Shown here: positions 9,345 to 16,033 of the stretch, one piece after another | Layout: each line of letters begins with the position of its first letter | How positions within the stretch are numbered: position 1 is the first letter of the stretch | Assembly (NCBI RefSeq): GCF_022347205.1 | Contig: NZ_JAKRNE010000002.1 | Coordinates: 186,001 to 250,000, forward strand | Length of the DNA stretch: 64,000 nucleotides | Source of the DNA: Corynebacterium sp. ACRPO | GTDB taxonomy: Bacteria > Actinomycetota > Actinomycetes > Mycobacteriales > Mycobacteriaceae | Reading direction: 5' to 3' | The notes under the pieces: generated by a model | What the model was told of the DNA's origin: nothing | Databases searched by the model: none | The model's input: the letters and a program-made list of their open reading frames with translations, nothing else | Made by a program: the position numbers and the translations under genes

Positions 9345-9644
9345 ATGATGGGACAAGAGCTCTTTGAGCACCCGAAGAAGCAATATAAGACCTACGGGAT
9401 CACCGCGTTGGAGGAGCTTAGCCCGCGCATCGGCGATCCAGAGGTGCACTTGGACGACGCAGCTAGCGAGGACCAGGTTGCCGCCATGGAGGAGGCACTA
9501 GAGGCCTACCCAGATTCCGCTCTCACCTATGACCAAGACACCGAGCTGTGGATCGTCGGCGCGGAAGAGGACATTGAGCGCATGCTTGGTGACCGCGAGT
9601 CCTTCGTAGAGGCGCTGCTCAATGATGAGGACCCAGGAATTTAA
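9345..9644 (+). CDS. Conserved small acidic protein of unknown function
   Basis: This 99-residue, strongly acidic protein (many Asp/Glu, e.g. EDQVAAMEEALEAYPDSA and AEEDIERMLGD) has no signal peptide, membrane segment or motif known to me. The start is supported by AAGGA about 10 bases upstream. It follows the MarR gene after only 5 bases, so it is likely co-transcribed. The coding frame looks genuine because the protein has ordinary composition and the operon spacing is tight. No function is assigned. Confidence 0.7.
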   Translation: MMGQELFEHPKKQYKTYGITALEELSPRIGDPEVHLDDAASEDQVAAMEEALEAYPDSALTYDQDTELWIVGAEEDIERMLGDRESFVEALLNDEDPGI

Positions 9645-9696
9645 TCGCCGATTTTCGGTGTCAATCAAAAGTGCGAGGAATGCGGCCTTGTAAGCA

Positions 9697-9711
9697 CTTA
9701 ACTGTTAAGAT
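9697..9711 (+). promoter_or_regulatory. Palindrome overlapping a -10 element
   Basis: A perfect 13-bp palindrome, CTTAACTGTTAAG (9697-9709), overlaps TAAGAT (9706-9711), which fits the actinobacterial -10 consensus TAnnnT. It lies 42 bases before the small membrane protein gene. A repressor bound here would block the promoter. No regulator is identified. Confidence 0.45.
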
Positions 9712-9752
9712 ATCCGTAGTTAATCCTCGGTGGATCGAAAGGTTTTATCATT

Positions 9753-9956
9753 ATGAACGAGCGTGAGGCTCAGGAACAGCGCGAAGCGGCAGCTCGCGAT
9801 AAGGGCAATGGCTGGGTTCCCGTATTCCTTCAGTGGATCCCTTCCATGCTGCTATCCGTAGTGATGCTGGCGGCCATGTTCTTCGGCATGTACTACATCG
9901 AGCACGGCACCTTGGACATCACCCAGCCGATCACCAACGAGTTCGTTACTCAGTAA
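9753..9956 (+). CDS. Small single-pass membrane protein
   Basis: This 67-residue protein has a charged, cytoplasmic-looking N-terminus (MNEREAQEQREAAARDKGNG) and one hydrophobic helix at about residues 24-50 (FLQWIPSMLLSVVMLAAMFF). A short polar tail ends at EFVTQ. GAAAGG lies about 10 bases before the ATG. It has its own likely promoter and a strong terminator directly after it, so it is a stand-alone gene. I do not recognise a family. Confidence 0.7.
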   Translation: MNEREAQEQREAAARDKGNGWVPVFLQWIPSMLLSVVMLAAMFFGMYYIEHGTLDITQPITNEFVTQ

Positions 9957-9972
9957 CATCGGCACATAGAAG

Positions 9973-10014
9973 AATCCGGCTCCCGCACAACGGCGGGAAG
10001 CCGGATTATTTTTA
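9973..10014. terminator. Intrinsic terminator between convergent genes
   Basis: The arms AATCCGGCTCCCGC and GCGGGAAGCCGGATT pair over 14 bp with one bulged base and a 6-base loop, followed by ATTTTTA. It ends the small membrane protein gene. The left arm is preceded by few T residues on the other strand, so termination of the minus-strand exporter operon there is less certain. Confidence 0.85.
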
Positions 10015-11178
10015 CTTGCCCAGTGCCTGACGCCAAGTCATCTTCCTGCCATTATTCAAAATGGCGCGGCGGTAGATGCGGCCAACCAGGACGATAATAA
10101 GTGCGGTGGCCAAAGCCATCAGCAGGTAGCTTGCGGCAAGTCCCAGCCAGCTGAGGTTGCCCCCGGCAACCTGCAGAGGGGCGACCAGCATGGACACCGG
10201 CGGCAACCAGGTCATGACCTGCATCCATGTGGCATCCAGGTGCATCCAGCCGAACATCGGTACATACATGGTGGCAAAGACGAGGAACAGGATAGGTGCC
10301 TGCGTGGACTGGAGATCCTCGGTGCGCTGCACCATCGAGCCGGCTGCAGCGTAGAGGCTGCCAAAGAAGAGCAGGCCTAGAATCTCGCCAACAAGGAGCA
10401 CGGCTACCAAGCCATAGTCCAGCTCGATGTCACTAGCCAGGCCGGTCGCAGCAAGCGAGATTGCACCGCCGCCCAAAATGAGCAGCGTGGCTAGGAATCC
10501 AACGATGGTATTGCCCAGAATCTTGCCGGCCAAAAAGTCCACCGGACGCACGGAAGACAAGATAATTTCCACCACTCGGGACGACTTTTCCTCCGTGACG
10601 CGGCCGCCAATGAGGCCGGCGAAGGTCATGACGGAAAAGACGACCACCATTGCGCCAATGAGGACCGTGGCTACGCCGGCCATCTTTTGTTCCGTGCCGT
10701 CCTCTTCTTCTAAGTTCACCTGATTGACCGTGGTGGATGGCGTAGCTTCTTTCAGCTCCTGCGGGTCGATATTGAGCTTATCCAGTGCCGTCGCTTGTGC
10801 TTGAGAAGACACGATTTGGTTGACGGTGGTAGTTACCGTGGCGGGCGTATCCCCCTTGCTCACGAGATCCCAGCCGTCATCCTCGGCCGGTACCAGGGCA
10901 GCATCGGCCTCTTCGTCTTCTACCATTTTCTGGGCTTCCGCGCGGTCTTTCGCCGCGGTGGCATCGATGCCGGAATCATCAAAAGCAGACGCTTCCATCC
11001 CCACGACGGCTACGGAATCCGGTTCGTCATCGCCGCTGAAGAAATTGATAGCGATAGGAGCGATAATGGCACCGAGGATGAGCAGCAGCATGGTGCCCAC
11101 CACCATCTTCGACTTCAGTGCGACCGCCATCTCACGTTTGGCTACAACTCCGATGGTCTTCATTGCGGAATACTGCAT
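10012..11178 (-). CDS. ABC-2 type exporter permease (NatB-like)
   Basis: This 388-residue protein has one N-terminal helix (VVGTMLLLILGAIIAPIAIN), an extracytoplasmic domain of about 150 residues, and then five or six helices. That is the layout of NatB/YhaP-type Na+ or drug export permeases. Examples of the later helices are VLIGAMVVVFSVMTFAGLIG and ALATALIIVLVGRIY. The conserved VTEEKSSRVVEIILSSVRP segment before the helices is typical of the family. The ATG is preceded by GAGGAGG 8 bases upstream. It lies downstream of the frameshifted ATPase gene and would need that ATPase to work, so export may be inactive in this strain. The substrate is unknown. Confidence 0.85.
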   Translation of the reverse strand: MQYSAMKTIGVVAKREMAVALKSKMVVGTMLLLILGAIIAPIAINFFSGDDEPDSVAVVGMEASAFDDSGIDATAAKDRAEAQKMVEDEEADAALVPAEDDGWDLVSKGDTPATVTTTVNQIVSSQAQATALDKLNIDPQELKEATPSTTVNQVNLEEEDGTEQKMAGVATVLIGAMVVVFSVMTFAGLIGGRVTEEKSSRVVEIILSSVRPVDFLAGKILGNTIVGFLATLLILGGGAISLAATGLASDIELDYGLVAVLLVGEILGLLFFGSLYAAAGSMVQRTEDLQSTQAPILFLVFATMYVPMFGWMHLDATWMQVMTWLPPVSMLVAPLQVAGGNLSWLGLAASYLLMALATALIIVLVGRIYRRAILNNGRKMTWRQALGK

Positions 11179-11181
11179 GGC

Positions 11182-12082
11182 CTAGGCCTCCTCGTTCTGG
11201 TTGCTGGTGACGACGTCCTGGAATAGCTCGGTGAGATCCGGAATCTTGCGGCCGAAGGAATGCACCGGGCCTGCGGCTAGGGCTGCCTGCAGGATGGCCT
11301 GGTCATCGATGGTTTCTTCGGCCTCGAGCACGACGGCGTCGGCAGTTTCTGCCACCAGCTCGGTGCCTTCCGGATACCAGCCGCGCGCTGGGGTAGCGAC
11401 CTCAAAGCGGGGAGGGCCTTGGCTGCGCAGCTTATCGACGCCCCCCTTCGGCCACCATATGCCCCTTCGTCACAATGCCCACGCGGTCACACAAGCGCTG
11501 CACTAGGTCCAACTGGTGCGAGGAGAAAATGACGGGCACGCCGCGATTGGCGCGCTCGCGCAGCATGTCTGACATGACGTTGACCGCAACCGGGTCCAGC
11601 CCGGAGAAGGGCTCGTCCAGAATCAGCATGTCTGGGTCATGGATAAGGGAGGCCGCGAGCTGTACTCGCTGCTGGTTGCCCAAGGAGAGGTCATCGAGCT
11701 TATCGTCCATGCGCTCGCCCAGCCCCAGCTGTTCTAGTAGTTCAATGCCGGCGCGCTTGGCGGCGGGCTTATCCATGCCGTGCAGCGTGCCGAGGAAAAC
11801 CAGCTGGCTAAGCAGCGGCTCCTTGCCGTAGAGCCCGCGCTCTTCTGGCATATAACCAATGCGGCGGCGGTTATCGTCATTGATCGGGGCGTCATCGAAG
11901 TAGACTTCGCCAGAGTCTTTGGCCAGCACACCAAGCGCAATGCGCATGGTGGTGGACTTTCCGGCGCCGTTGGAACCGACGAAACCGAAGATTTCGCCGT
12001 CACCAACGCTAAAGGTCATATCCCGCAGGGCTTGAGTCTCCCCGAAGGACTTATTGAGGTGGTCAATGGTCAAGGTGGGCAT
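11182..12082 (-). pseudogene. ABC exporter ATPase (NatA-like) with +1 frameshift in a G6 tract
   Basis: The first part encodes a normal ABC ATPase: Walker A GSNGAGKSTT, signature LSLGNQQRVQLAASL, Walker B MLILDEPFSGLDP and the H-loop FSSHQLDL. The frame stops after KGHMVAEGGRR at 11432, giving only 216 residues. If one G is removed from the minus-strand GGGGGG tract (plus-strand C6 at 11441-11446), the frame continues as GVDKLRSQGPPRFEVATPAR and ends at 11182, four bases before the permease start. The rebuilt product is about 300 residues, the usual length for this family. So this is either a real frameshift, a switchable homopolymer, or a sequencing error. All catalytic motifs lie before the shift; only the C-terminal accessory domain is lost. 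A clear Shine-Dalgarno, GGAGGA, precedes the ATG. Confidence 0.85.
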
Positions 12083-12085
12083 GAG

Positions 12086-12592
12086 TTAGTCCTCCGAGTT
12101 CTGGTTGAAGGTCAGTGCATAACCGACAGCGGGCAAGGTGCCAGAGATGAAGTAGCTAAAAAGCAGGTAGTAGCCGACTCCGAGAAGAAATTTAGTGCTA
12201 TTTATTTCGAAGGTATCTCCGCTCAGAAACCGAAAATTGGATGCGAAAGCAGCCAATCCTCCGACGAATAGCAATGTCGTTGACAGCTTGAACGCCTTTT
12301 GCCGCCAGTGGTCCAGCACTTGTGCTTCATATTCATCGAGGGTGGCCAGAGGCTTGGTGTCCTTGGTGTCGATGGAGATTCGCAGAATGGTCCACGGGAT
12401 GCACGAAAGTGCGATTGTTATCGACGTGGCAAAGAGAGCCCAATAGGCGGAAAATGCCAGTGCAATGATGAGGAAAATCGCGGATACGGCCACGCAGCCA
12501 TACATTGCCGTGATTAATCCACGGGTGGGGCCGGGCCTGCGGAACCGTTCGGCGCGGATCGTTGTTGAAACAGGGGGGTCGTTTGCTGTCAT
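12086..12592 (-). CDS. Membrane protein of the exporter operon, unknown function
   Basis: This protein of about 168 residues has four predicted helices: two at the front (MYGCVAVSAIFLIIALAFSA and ALFATSITIALSCIPWTILR), then LSTTLLFVGGLAAF and FLLGVGYYLLFSYFISG. Between the pairs is a charged, cytoplasmic-looking loop (EYEAQVLDHWRQKAFKL). The start is set at ATG 12592 (MTANDPPVSTT); the frame opens 12 codons earlier, but those residues do not look like coding sequence. No good Shine-Dalgarno is seen, so the mRNA may be leaderless. It is first in an operon with the ABC ATPase and permease and divergent from the MerR regulator. Its base composition is slightly lower in GC than its neighbours. 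No family is recognised. Confidence 0.65.
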   Translation of the reverse strand: MTANDPPVSTTIRAERFRRPGPTRGLITAMYGCVAVSAIFLIIALAFSAYWALFATSITIALSCIPWTILRISIDTKDTKPLATLDEYEAQVLDHWRQKAFKLSTTLLFVGGLAAFASNFRFLSGDTFEINSTKFLLGVGYYLLFSYFISGTLPAVGYALTFNQNSED

Positions 12593-12599
12593 GCATTCA

Positions 12600-12621
12600 A
12601 GTGTTGCATAAACCCAACACT
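12600..12621 (-). promoter_or_regulatory. Inverted repeat at the exporter-operon start
   Basis: The arms AGTGTTG (12600-12606) and CAACACT (12615-12621) form a perfect 7-bp inverted repeat separated by 8 bases, only 8 bases upstream of the membrane-protein start. On the minus strand TTTATG lies in the spacer, where a -10 element would be expected for a leaderless message. It is a candidate operator for the exporter operon. Confidence 0.45.
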
Positions 12622-12653
12622 CTGGCAACAGTTTCTGCAGATTTTCTCTGGGG

Positions 12654-12691
12654 TTGACCCTGACGTGGCGTTAGGCGCGACAATGAAGCCA
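12654..12691 (+). promoter_or_regulatory. MerR-type promoter with 19-bp spacer and operator
   Basis: TTGACC (-35, 12654-12659) and GACAAT (-10, 12679-12684) are separated by 19 bp, the overlong spacing typical of MerR-controlled promoters. Inside the spacer lies CCTGACG-TGG-CGTTAGG (12659-12675), an inverted repeat with one mismatch. The -10 ends 6 bases before the ATG, so transcription should start at or next to the start codon and the message should be leaderless. This strongly suggests autoregulation by the MerR protein encoded directly downstream. Confidence 0.75.
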
Positions 12692-13488
12692 TGGACGACA
12701 TCGATGAAGTTCTTTATACCGTTGGCGAGGTAGCAGCGCTCTTCCGCATTACGGTGCGCACCTTGCACCACTGGGAGGCACAAGGCTTGCTGTCTCCCAC
12801 GTGGCGCAGCTGGTCCAATTACCGGCTGTACACCGAGGAAGACTGCGCCCGCGTGCAGAAGATTCTGATCTACCGCGCTACCGGTATGAAATTGACCGAT
12901 ATTAAACAGCTGCTAGATGGCGATGCTTCCGATCTGGAACATTTGCGGAGGCAAAGAGAAAGCCTGCTCGCGCAGCGAGACAGTCTTAGCGACATGCTGG
13001 CAGCAATTGACACCTTGATGGAGGATGCAATGAATAACCGAAAGCTCACCACCGAAGAAATCGGACAAATTGTCGGCGATGCCAACTTCGCCGCGCACCA
13101 ACAAGAAGCCGAGGAGGCCTACGGATCGAGCGAGGATTGGGCTATGTATCAGCAGCGCACTGCCGGCTGGTCGGAGAAGAACTGGAGCGATGCGCAAGCC
13201 GGCGTCGCTGAGGTGGAAAAAGAACTGGCCCAGGCCGTAGCAGACGGTGTGGCTGCTGGGTCGGAGGAGGCGCAGGGGCTCGTCGACAAGCACCGCGCGG
13301 CCCTCAGCGCCTTCTTTCCCGTCACACCGGCAAAGCACTTTTTAATCTCGCGCGGCTATGTGGCTGATGAACGCTTCCGTGCCCACTATGAGACGCAGCA
13401 GGAGGGGTTGGCGCAGTGGCTGGCAGACGCGATTGAGCATGCAGCTAAGGCACAAGGGGTGGATACCGACAACCCGGAGTGGCAATAG
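12691..13488 (+). CDS. MerR-family regulator with TipAS ligand-binding domain
   Basis: This 265-residue protein has a MerR winged helix at residues 7-75 (LYTVGEVAALFRITVRTLHH, then NYRLYTEEDCARVQKI), a coiled-coil dimerisation helix (about 85-120), and a C-terminal TipAS-like all-helical domain. The last includes YGSSEDWAMYQQRTAGWSEK and FFPVTPAKHFLISRGYVADE. TipA proteins of actinomycetes activate their own and multidrug-resistance genes after binding thiopeptides or other drugs. The promoter just upstream has the matching 19-bp spacer. The divergent ABC exporter operon is a plausible target. The TipAS domain lacks an obvious cysteine for covalent thiopeptide attachment (none is visible in the C-terminal half), so the ligand may differ. 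Confidence 0.85.
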   Translation: MDDIDEVLYTVGEVAALFRITVRTLHHWEAQGLLSPTWRSWSNYRLYTEEDCARVQKILIYRATGMKLTDIKQLLDGDASDLEHLRRQRESLLAQRDSLSDMLAAIDTLMEDAMNNRKLTTEEIGQIVGDANFAAHQQEAEEAYGSSEDWAMYQQRTAGWSEKNWSDAQAGVAEVEKELAQAVADGVAAGSEEAQGLVDKHRAALSAFFPVTPAKHFLISRGYVADERFRAHYETQQEGLAQWLADAIEHAAKAQGVDTDNPEWQ

Positions 13489-13536
13489 AAGGCTCGTGTT
13501 CAGCCAGGAAAGACTAGCTGGCCGGAGGGAAAATGA

Positions 13537-13572
13537 ACCGCTGACCACCAGAAAATCTTGGTGGTCAGCGGT
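13537..13572 (-). terminator. Terminator of tRNA-Arg
   Basis: The arms ACCGCTGACCACCA and TGGTGGTCAGCGGT pair perfectly over 14 bp with an 8-base loop. Reading the minus strand, the stem is followed by TCATTTTCCC, so it most likely ends the tRNA transcript; it may also end the merR message from the other side. Confidence 0.75.
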
Positions 13573-13577
13573 GAATG

Positions 13578-13651
13578 TGTCCCCGACAGGGATCGAACCT
13601 GCGACCTTCGGTACCGGAAACCGATGCTCTAATCCGCTGAGCTACGGAGAC
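13578..13651 (-). tRNA. tRNA-Arg (anticodon CCG)
   Basis: The 74-base minus-strand sequence folds as a tRNA. The acceptor stem is GTCTCCG/CGGGGAC with A as discriminator. The anticodon arm is TCGGT-TTCCGGT-ACCGA, which puts CCG at positions 34-36, and the T arm contains GGTTCGATCCC. It decodes CGG arginine codons. CCA is not encoded. Confidence 0.95.
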
Positions 13652-13704
13652 ATCTCTGGGAGAATTCCCAACGATGTGATTCTAGCGCATGGGTTAGTGG
13701 GGGA

Positions 13705-15288
13705 CTAAATCAACCCGGGGGCGTCGGAAGTAGTGACTTCACCGGTGCGCAGGTAGTGCACGCCAATGTCATCAACGACCTTGTTCTTAGAGGCAAAGTG
13801 GGCATGGCCAGGGCCATGGACGGTGACAACTCGAGACTGCATCGGCTTCGAGAGGCTGGTGTGGTACTGATACGGCGTTTGTGGGTCGCCCGTAGCCTGA
13901 ATCTGGAGGGGCTTGGTGGCCAACTTGGAGCCGTCGAGAGGTGCCTGGCCCGTCACCGGTGCACGTCCACCGCATCCCGCGCCGGAGCCGTAGAGGGAAT
14001 TGATGAGCGTGAAGGGATCAACGCTGACGAAGTTGGCCCACAGGTAGCTTGGGTACAGCAGTGGATTGCCAGGGACCGTGTTTTCATTGCAGACGATGAG
14101 GTTTTGCATATTCATCGCCTGGGCCAGGGATTCTTGCTCCTTGCGCACTGCCTCCGGATCGGGCTGCTCGGCATCCATAGGCTCGCTGCCATTCAAGTGC
14201 TTGGCAAAGGCATCCCACTGTGCAGGAACCGGAACAACGACGCGCGTCATGCCCAAAAGCGGGGAGGACACTTGCACGGCATTGGGGTGTTGAATCTTCT
14301 GGCTGAGGAACTCCGCTTGCACTCGCAGTGGGCCGGTGGCGGTCATGATGTCCGCGCCAGGCTGGCCGGCAAACTCGAGCCCTGGTGGGAGGTCACCAAT
14401 CTTGGCATTCGGGGGTAAGACCGTGGGGCGAACGCCGGCCTCGCGGGCTACCTTCTGTGACCACTTTTCATAGACCTGCAATGGGGTGGTGCCGAGGTGG
14501 TATTTGGCGTCATTTTTAGCAATGAACCCGAAGAGGTCGTGCAGTCCCTTTTCATAGCCTCGCTGTTGCGAAGCAAAGATGCCATTCCACGCCAGCTTGG
14601 GGCTCATGCCCGAATCTAGCAGGACCTTGCCGGTGTGCTCCGGATACTTGGTGGCGTAGGCGGAGCCGAGGTAGGTGCCATAGGAGGTGCCGGCGATATC
14701 AATCTTTTCCTCGCCCAAAGCACGGCGCACCATTTCCCAGTCCTGCAGGGTATTCGCGGTGGTCAGCGAGTTGGTATAGCCCGGGGTGTGCTTTTCGCAG
14801 GCATCGCGGGTGAGCTTACCTACCTGGAGGCTTCCTTGGAGCGGATTACTGGTGGCCGTGGCATCGCACTTTACTGGCGTGGAGCCAGGCAGGCCACGCG
14901 GTTGTACACCGATGGTGTCCCACTCATCGCGCACGGCCTGTGGCCATGGAACAGCGGTATTGCCGGCCCAACCATAGGCATCTCCACTTGGGCCACCAGG
15001 GTTGGTAAACAACGCGCCACGGCGGGCGCCTGGGTTTGCGGCGGGAACGCGCACAAAGCCGACGCTAATGGTGCCGGCCTGTGGGTTGTCGTAGTACGTA
15101 GGCACTTCGATGCGGCCACATTCGGCATTGTCGATGTCTACCTGCTCAGGGCAGTCTTCCCAGGAAATGGCGGGCTTGGTGTCCTGCGGCGCGGGGGCTG
15201 GCGCGGCTGTGGCAATCGGCGCAGTGACACCAATGGCGACCGCAGCAGCACCGAGTGTGGCCGCAAGCTTAGAAGAAAAAGAAAGCAT
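13705..15288 (-). CDS. Secreted alpha/beta-hydrolase, tripeptidyl aminopeptidase-like
   Basis: This 527-residue protein has a Sec signal peptide (MLSFSSKLAATLGAAAVAIG, predicted cleavage after PIATAA) and an alpha/beta-hydrolase domain. The oxyanion segment is TNPGGPSGDAYGW, the nucleophile elbow is AGTSYGTYLG with Ser at about residue 202, and the catalytic His is in VHGPGHAHF near residue 500. This matches the SlpD/SlpE and tripeptidyl-aminopeptidase family of Streptomyces and Corynebacterium, which cleave short peptides outside the cell. The conserved C-terminal TAP-like domain is present (LQIQATGDPQTPYQYHTSLS). The start is fixed by the signal peptide and GGAG 9 bases upstream, but the start codon lies inside a long inverted repeat described separately. 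It lies downstream of lutC on the same strand after 124 bases. Confidence 0.88.
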   Translation of the reverse strand: MLSFSSKLAATLGAAAVAIGVTAPIATAAPAPAPQDTKPAISWEDCPEQVDIDNAECGRIEVPTYYDNPQAGTISVGFVRVPAANPGARRGALFTNPGGPSGDAYGWAGNTAVPWPQAVRDEWDTIGVQPRGLPGSTPVKCDATATSNPLQGSLQVGKLTRDACEKHTPGYTNSLTTANTLQDWEMVRRALGEEKIDIAGTSYGTYLGSAYATKYPEHTGKVLLDSGMSPKLAWNGIFASQQRGYEKGLHDLFGFIAKNDAKYHLGTTPLQVYEKWSQKVAREAGVRPTVLPPNAKIGDLPPGLEFAGQPGADIMTATGPLRVQAEFLSQKIQHPNAVQVSSPLLGMTRVVVPVPAQWDAFAKHLNGSEPMDAEQPDPEAVRKEQESLAQAMNMQNLIVCNENTVPGNPLLYPSYLWANFVSVDPFTLINSLYGSGAGCGGRAPVTGQAPLDGSKLATKPLQIQATGDPQTPYQYHTSLSKPMQSRVVTVHGPGHAHFASKNKVVDDIGVHYLRTGEVTTSDAPGLI

Positions 15289-15337
15289 AGGTTAGGTCTC
15301 CAGAATAAAAGTAATTGGTAGACCTAGCCTATGCTTT
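15282..15337. promoter_or_regulatory. 18-bp inverted repeat covering the hydrolase start codon
   Basis: Arms AAAGCATAGGTTAGGTCT (15282-15299) and AGACCTAGCCTATGCTTT (15320-15337) match at 17 of 18 positions around a 20-base loop. The proximal arm contains the ATG (15288-15286) and the loop boundary holds the Shine-Dalgarno of the secreted hydrolase. In the hydrolase mRNA the stem is followed by CTTTTTCTTC, and on the opposite strand by TTTTTT. It could be the lutABC terminator, an attenuator, or a translation-blocking hairpin. Confidence 0.7.
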
Positions 15338-15412
15338 TTTGATGCTTTTGGCATCATACTCACAGTAGGTGGGTGCCCTCACCGGCCGAGGCAGGAGAGG
15401 GGCTACGCAGTA

Positions 15413-16033
15413 CTACTTGACGATGACAACGATGAGGTCACGCGGGCCGTGTACGCCCTCGACACGAGTGAGCTCGATATCGGAGGTAGCGGACGGGCCG
15501 GAGATCCAGGTCGCTGGCTTCTCCGGGTTCATGCGGGAGATGACCTCGGGGATGCCGTAGACGATCTCATTCTGGTGGACGATGCACAGGTGGCGGTCCG
15601 GAACCAGGGTCAGTGCGCGACGGCCGCAGCGCTCGTCAGACTCGAGCACGATGGTGCCGGTCTGCGCGGAGGTGACGTGGGAATAAGTGACCACAGCGTC
15701 GGTCTCGTTCAGGGTGCGCGGATCGACGGACTTATCGTCCGGCTTGGCGTCGAAGCCCTCGAAGAGGGTGGCGTCCATGCCCTCGGCGTAGCGGATGTCG
15801 CTGCACTTGCGGTCATTGAGGATCTTGGCGATGGCCTGCTTCAGTTCGCCTTCCTCGGTGACGTGCACCTCGGCCTTGTAATCCTCGAGTCGGTCAATGA
15901 GCATATCGCGCAGTTCGTCCGCGTTCAGAGTGCCCTCGTGGTGGTAGTCGCGCGGGGCATCAACGTGGTCGGGGAGACCAGCCTGCTTCTGGGCGGAGCG
16001 GATGCGGCTTAGGATTTCCTGCTTTGCGTTCAC
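15413..16033 (-). CDS. lutC: Lactate utilization protein C (LutC/YkgG family)
   Basis: This 206-residue protein of the LutC/LUD family is a subunit of the LutABC iron-sulfur complex that oxidises L-lactate to pyruvate. Family features are DAVVTYSHVTSAQTGTIVLE and the closing GPSATSDIELTRVEGVHGPR, which is the conserved LUD C-terminal signature. The GTG start overlaps the lutB stop (GTGA), so translation is coupled. It is the last gene of lutABC. It has no cysteine cluster, as expected; the Fe-S centres are in LutA and LutB. Confidence 0.92.
   Translation of the reverse strand: MNAKQEILSRIRSAQKQAGLPDHVDAPRDYHHEGTLNADELRDMLIDRLEDYKAEVHVTEEGELKQAIAKILNDRKCSDIRYAEGMDATLFEGFDAKPDDKSVDPRTLNETDAVVTYSHVTSAQTGTIVLESDERCGRRALTLVPDRHLCIVHQNEIVYGIPEVISRMNPEKPATWISGPSATSDIELTRVEGVHGPRDLIVVIVK

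Noticed and set aside
15282..15337. DtxR iron box in the inverted repeat
   Set aside because: One arm resembles a DtxR half-site (ATAGGTTAG), but the second half-site at the proper distance is missing; only about 12 of 19 positions fit.
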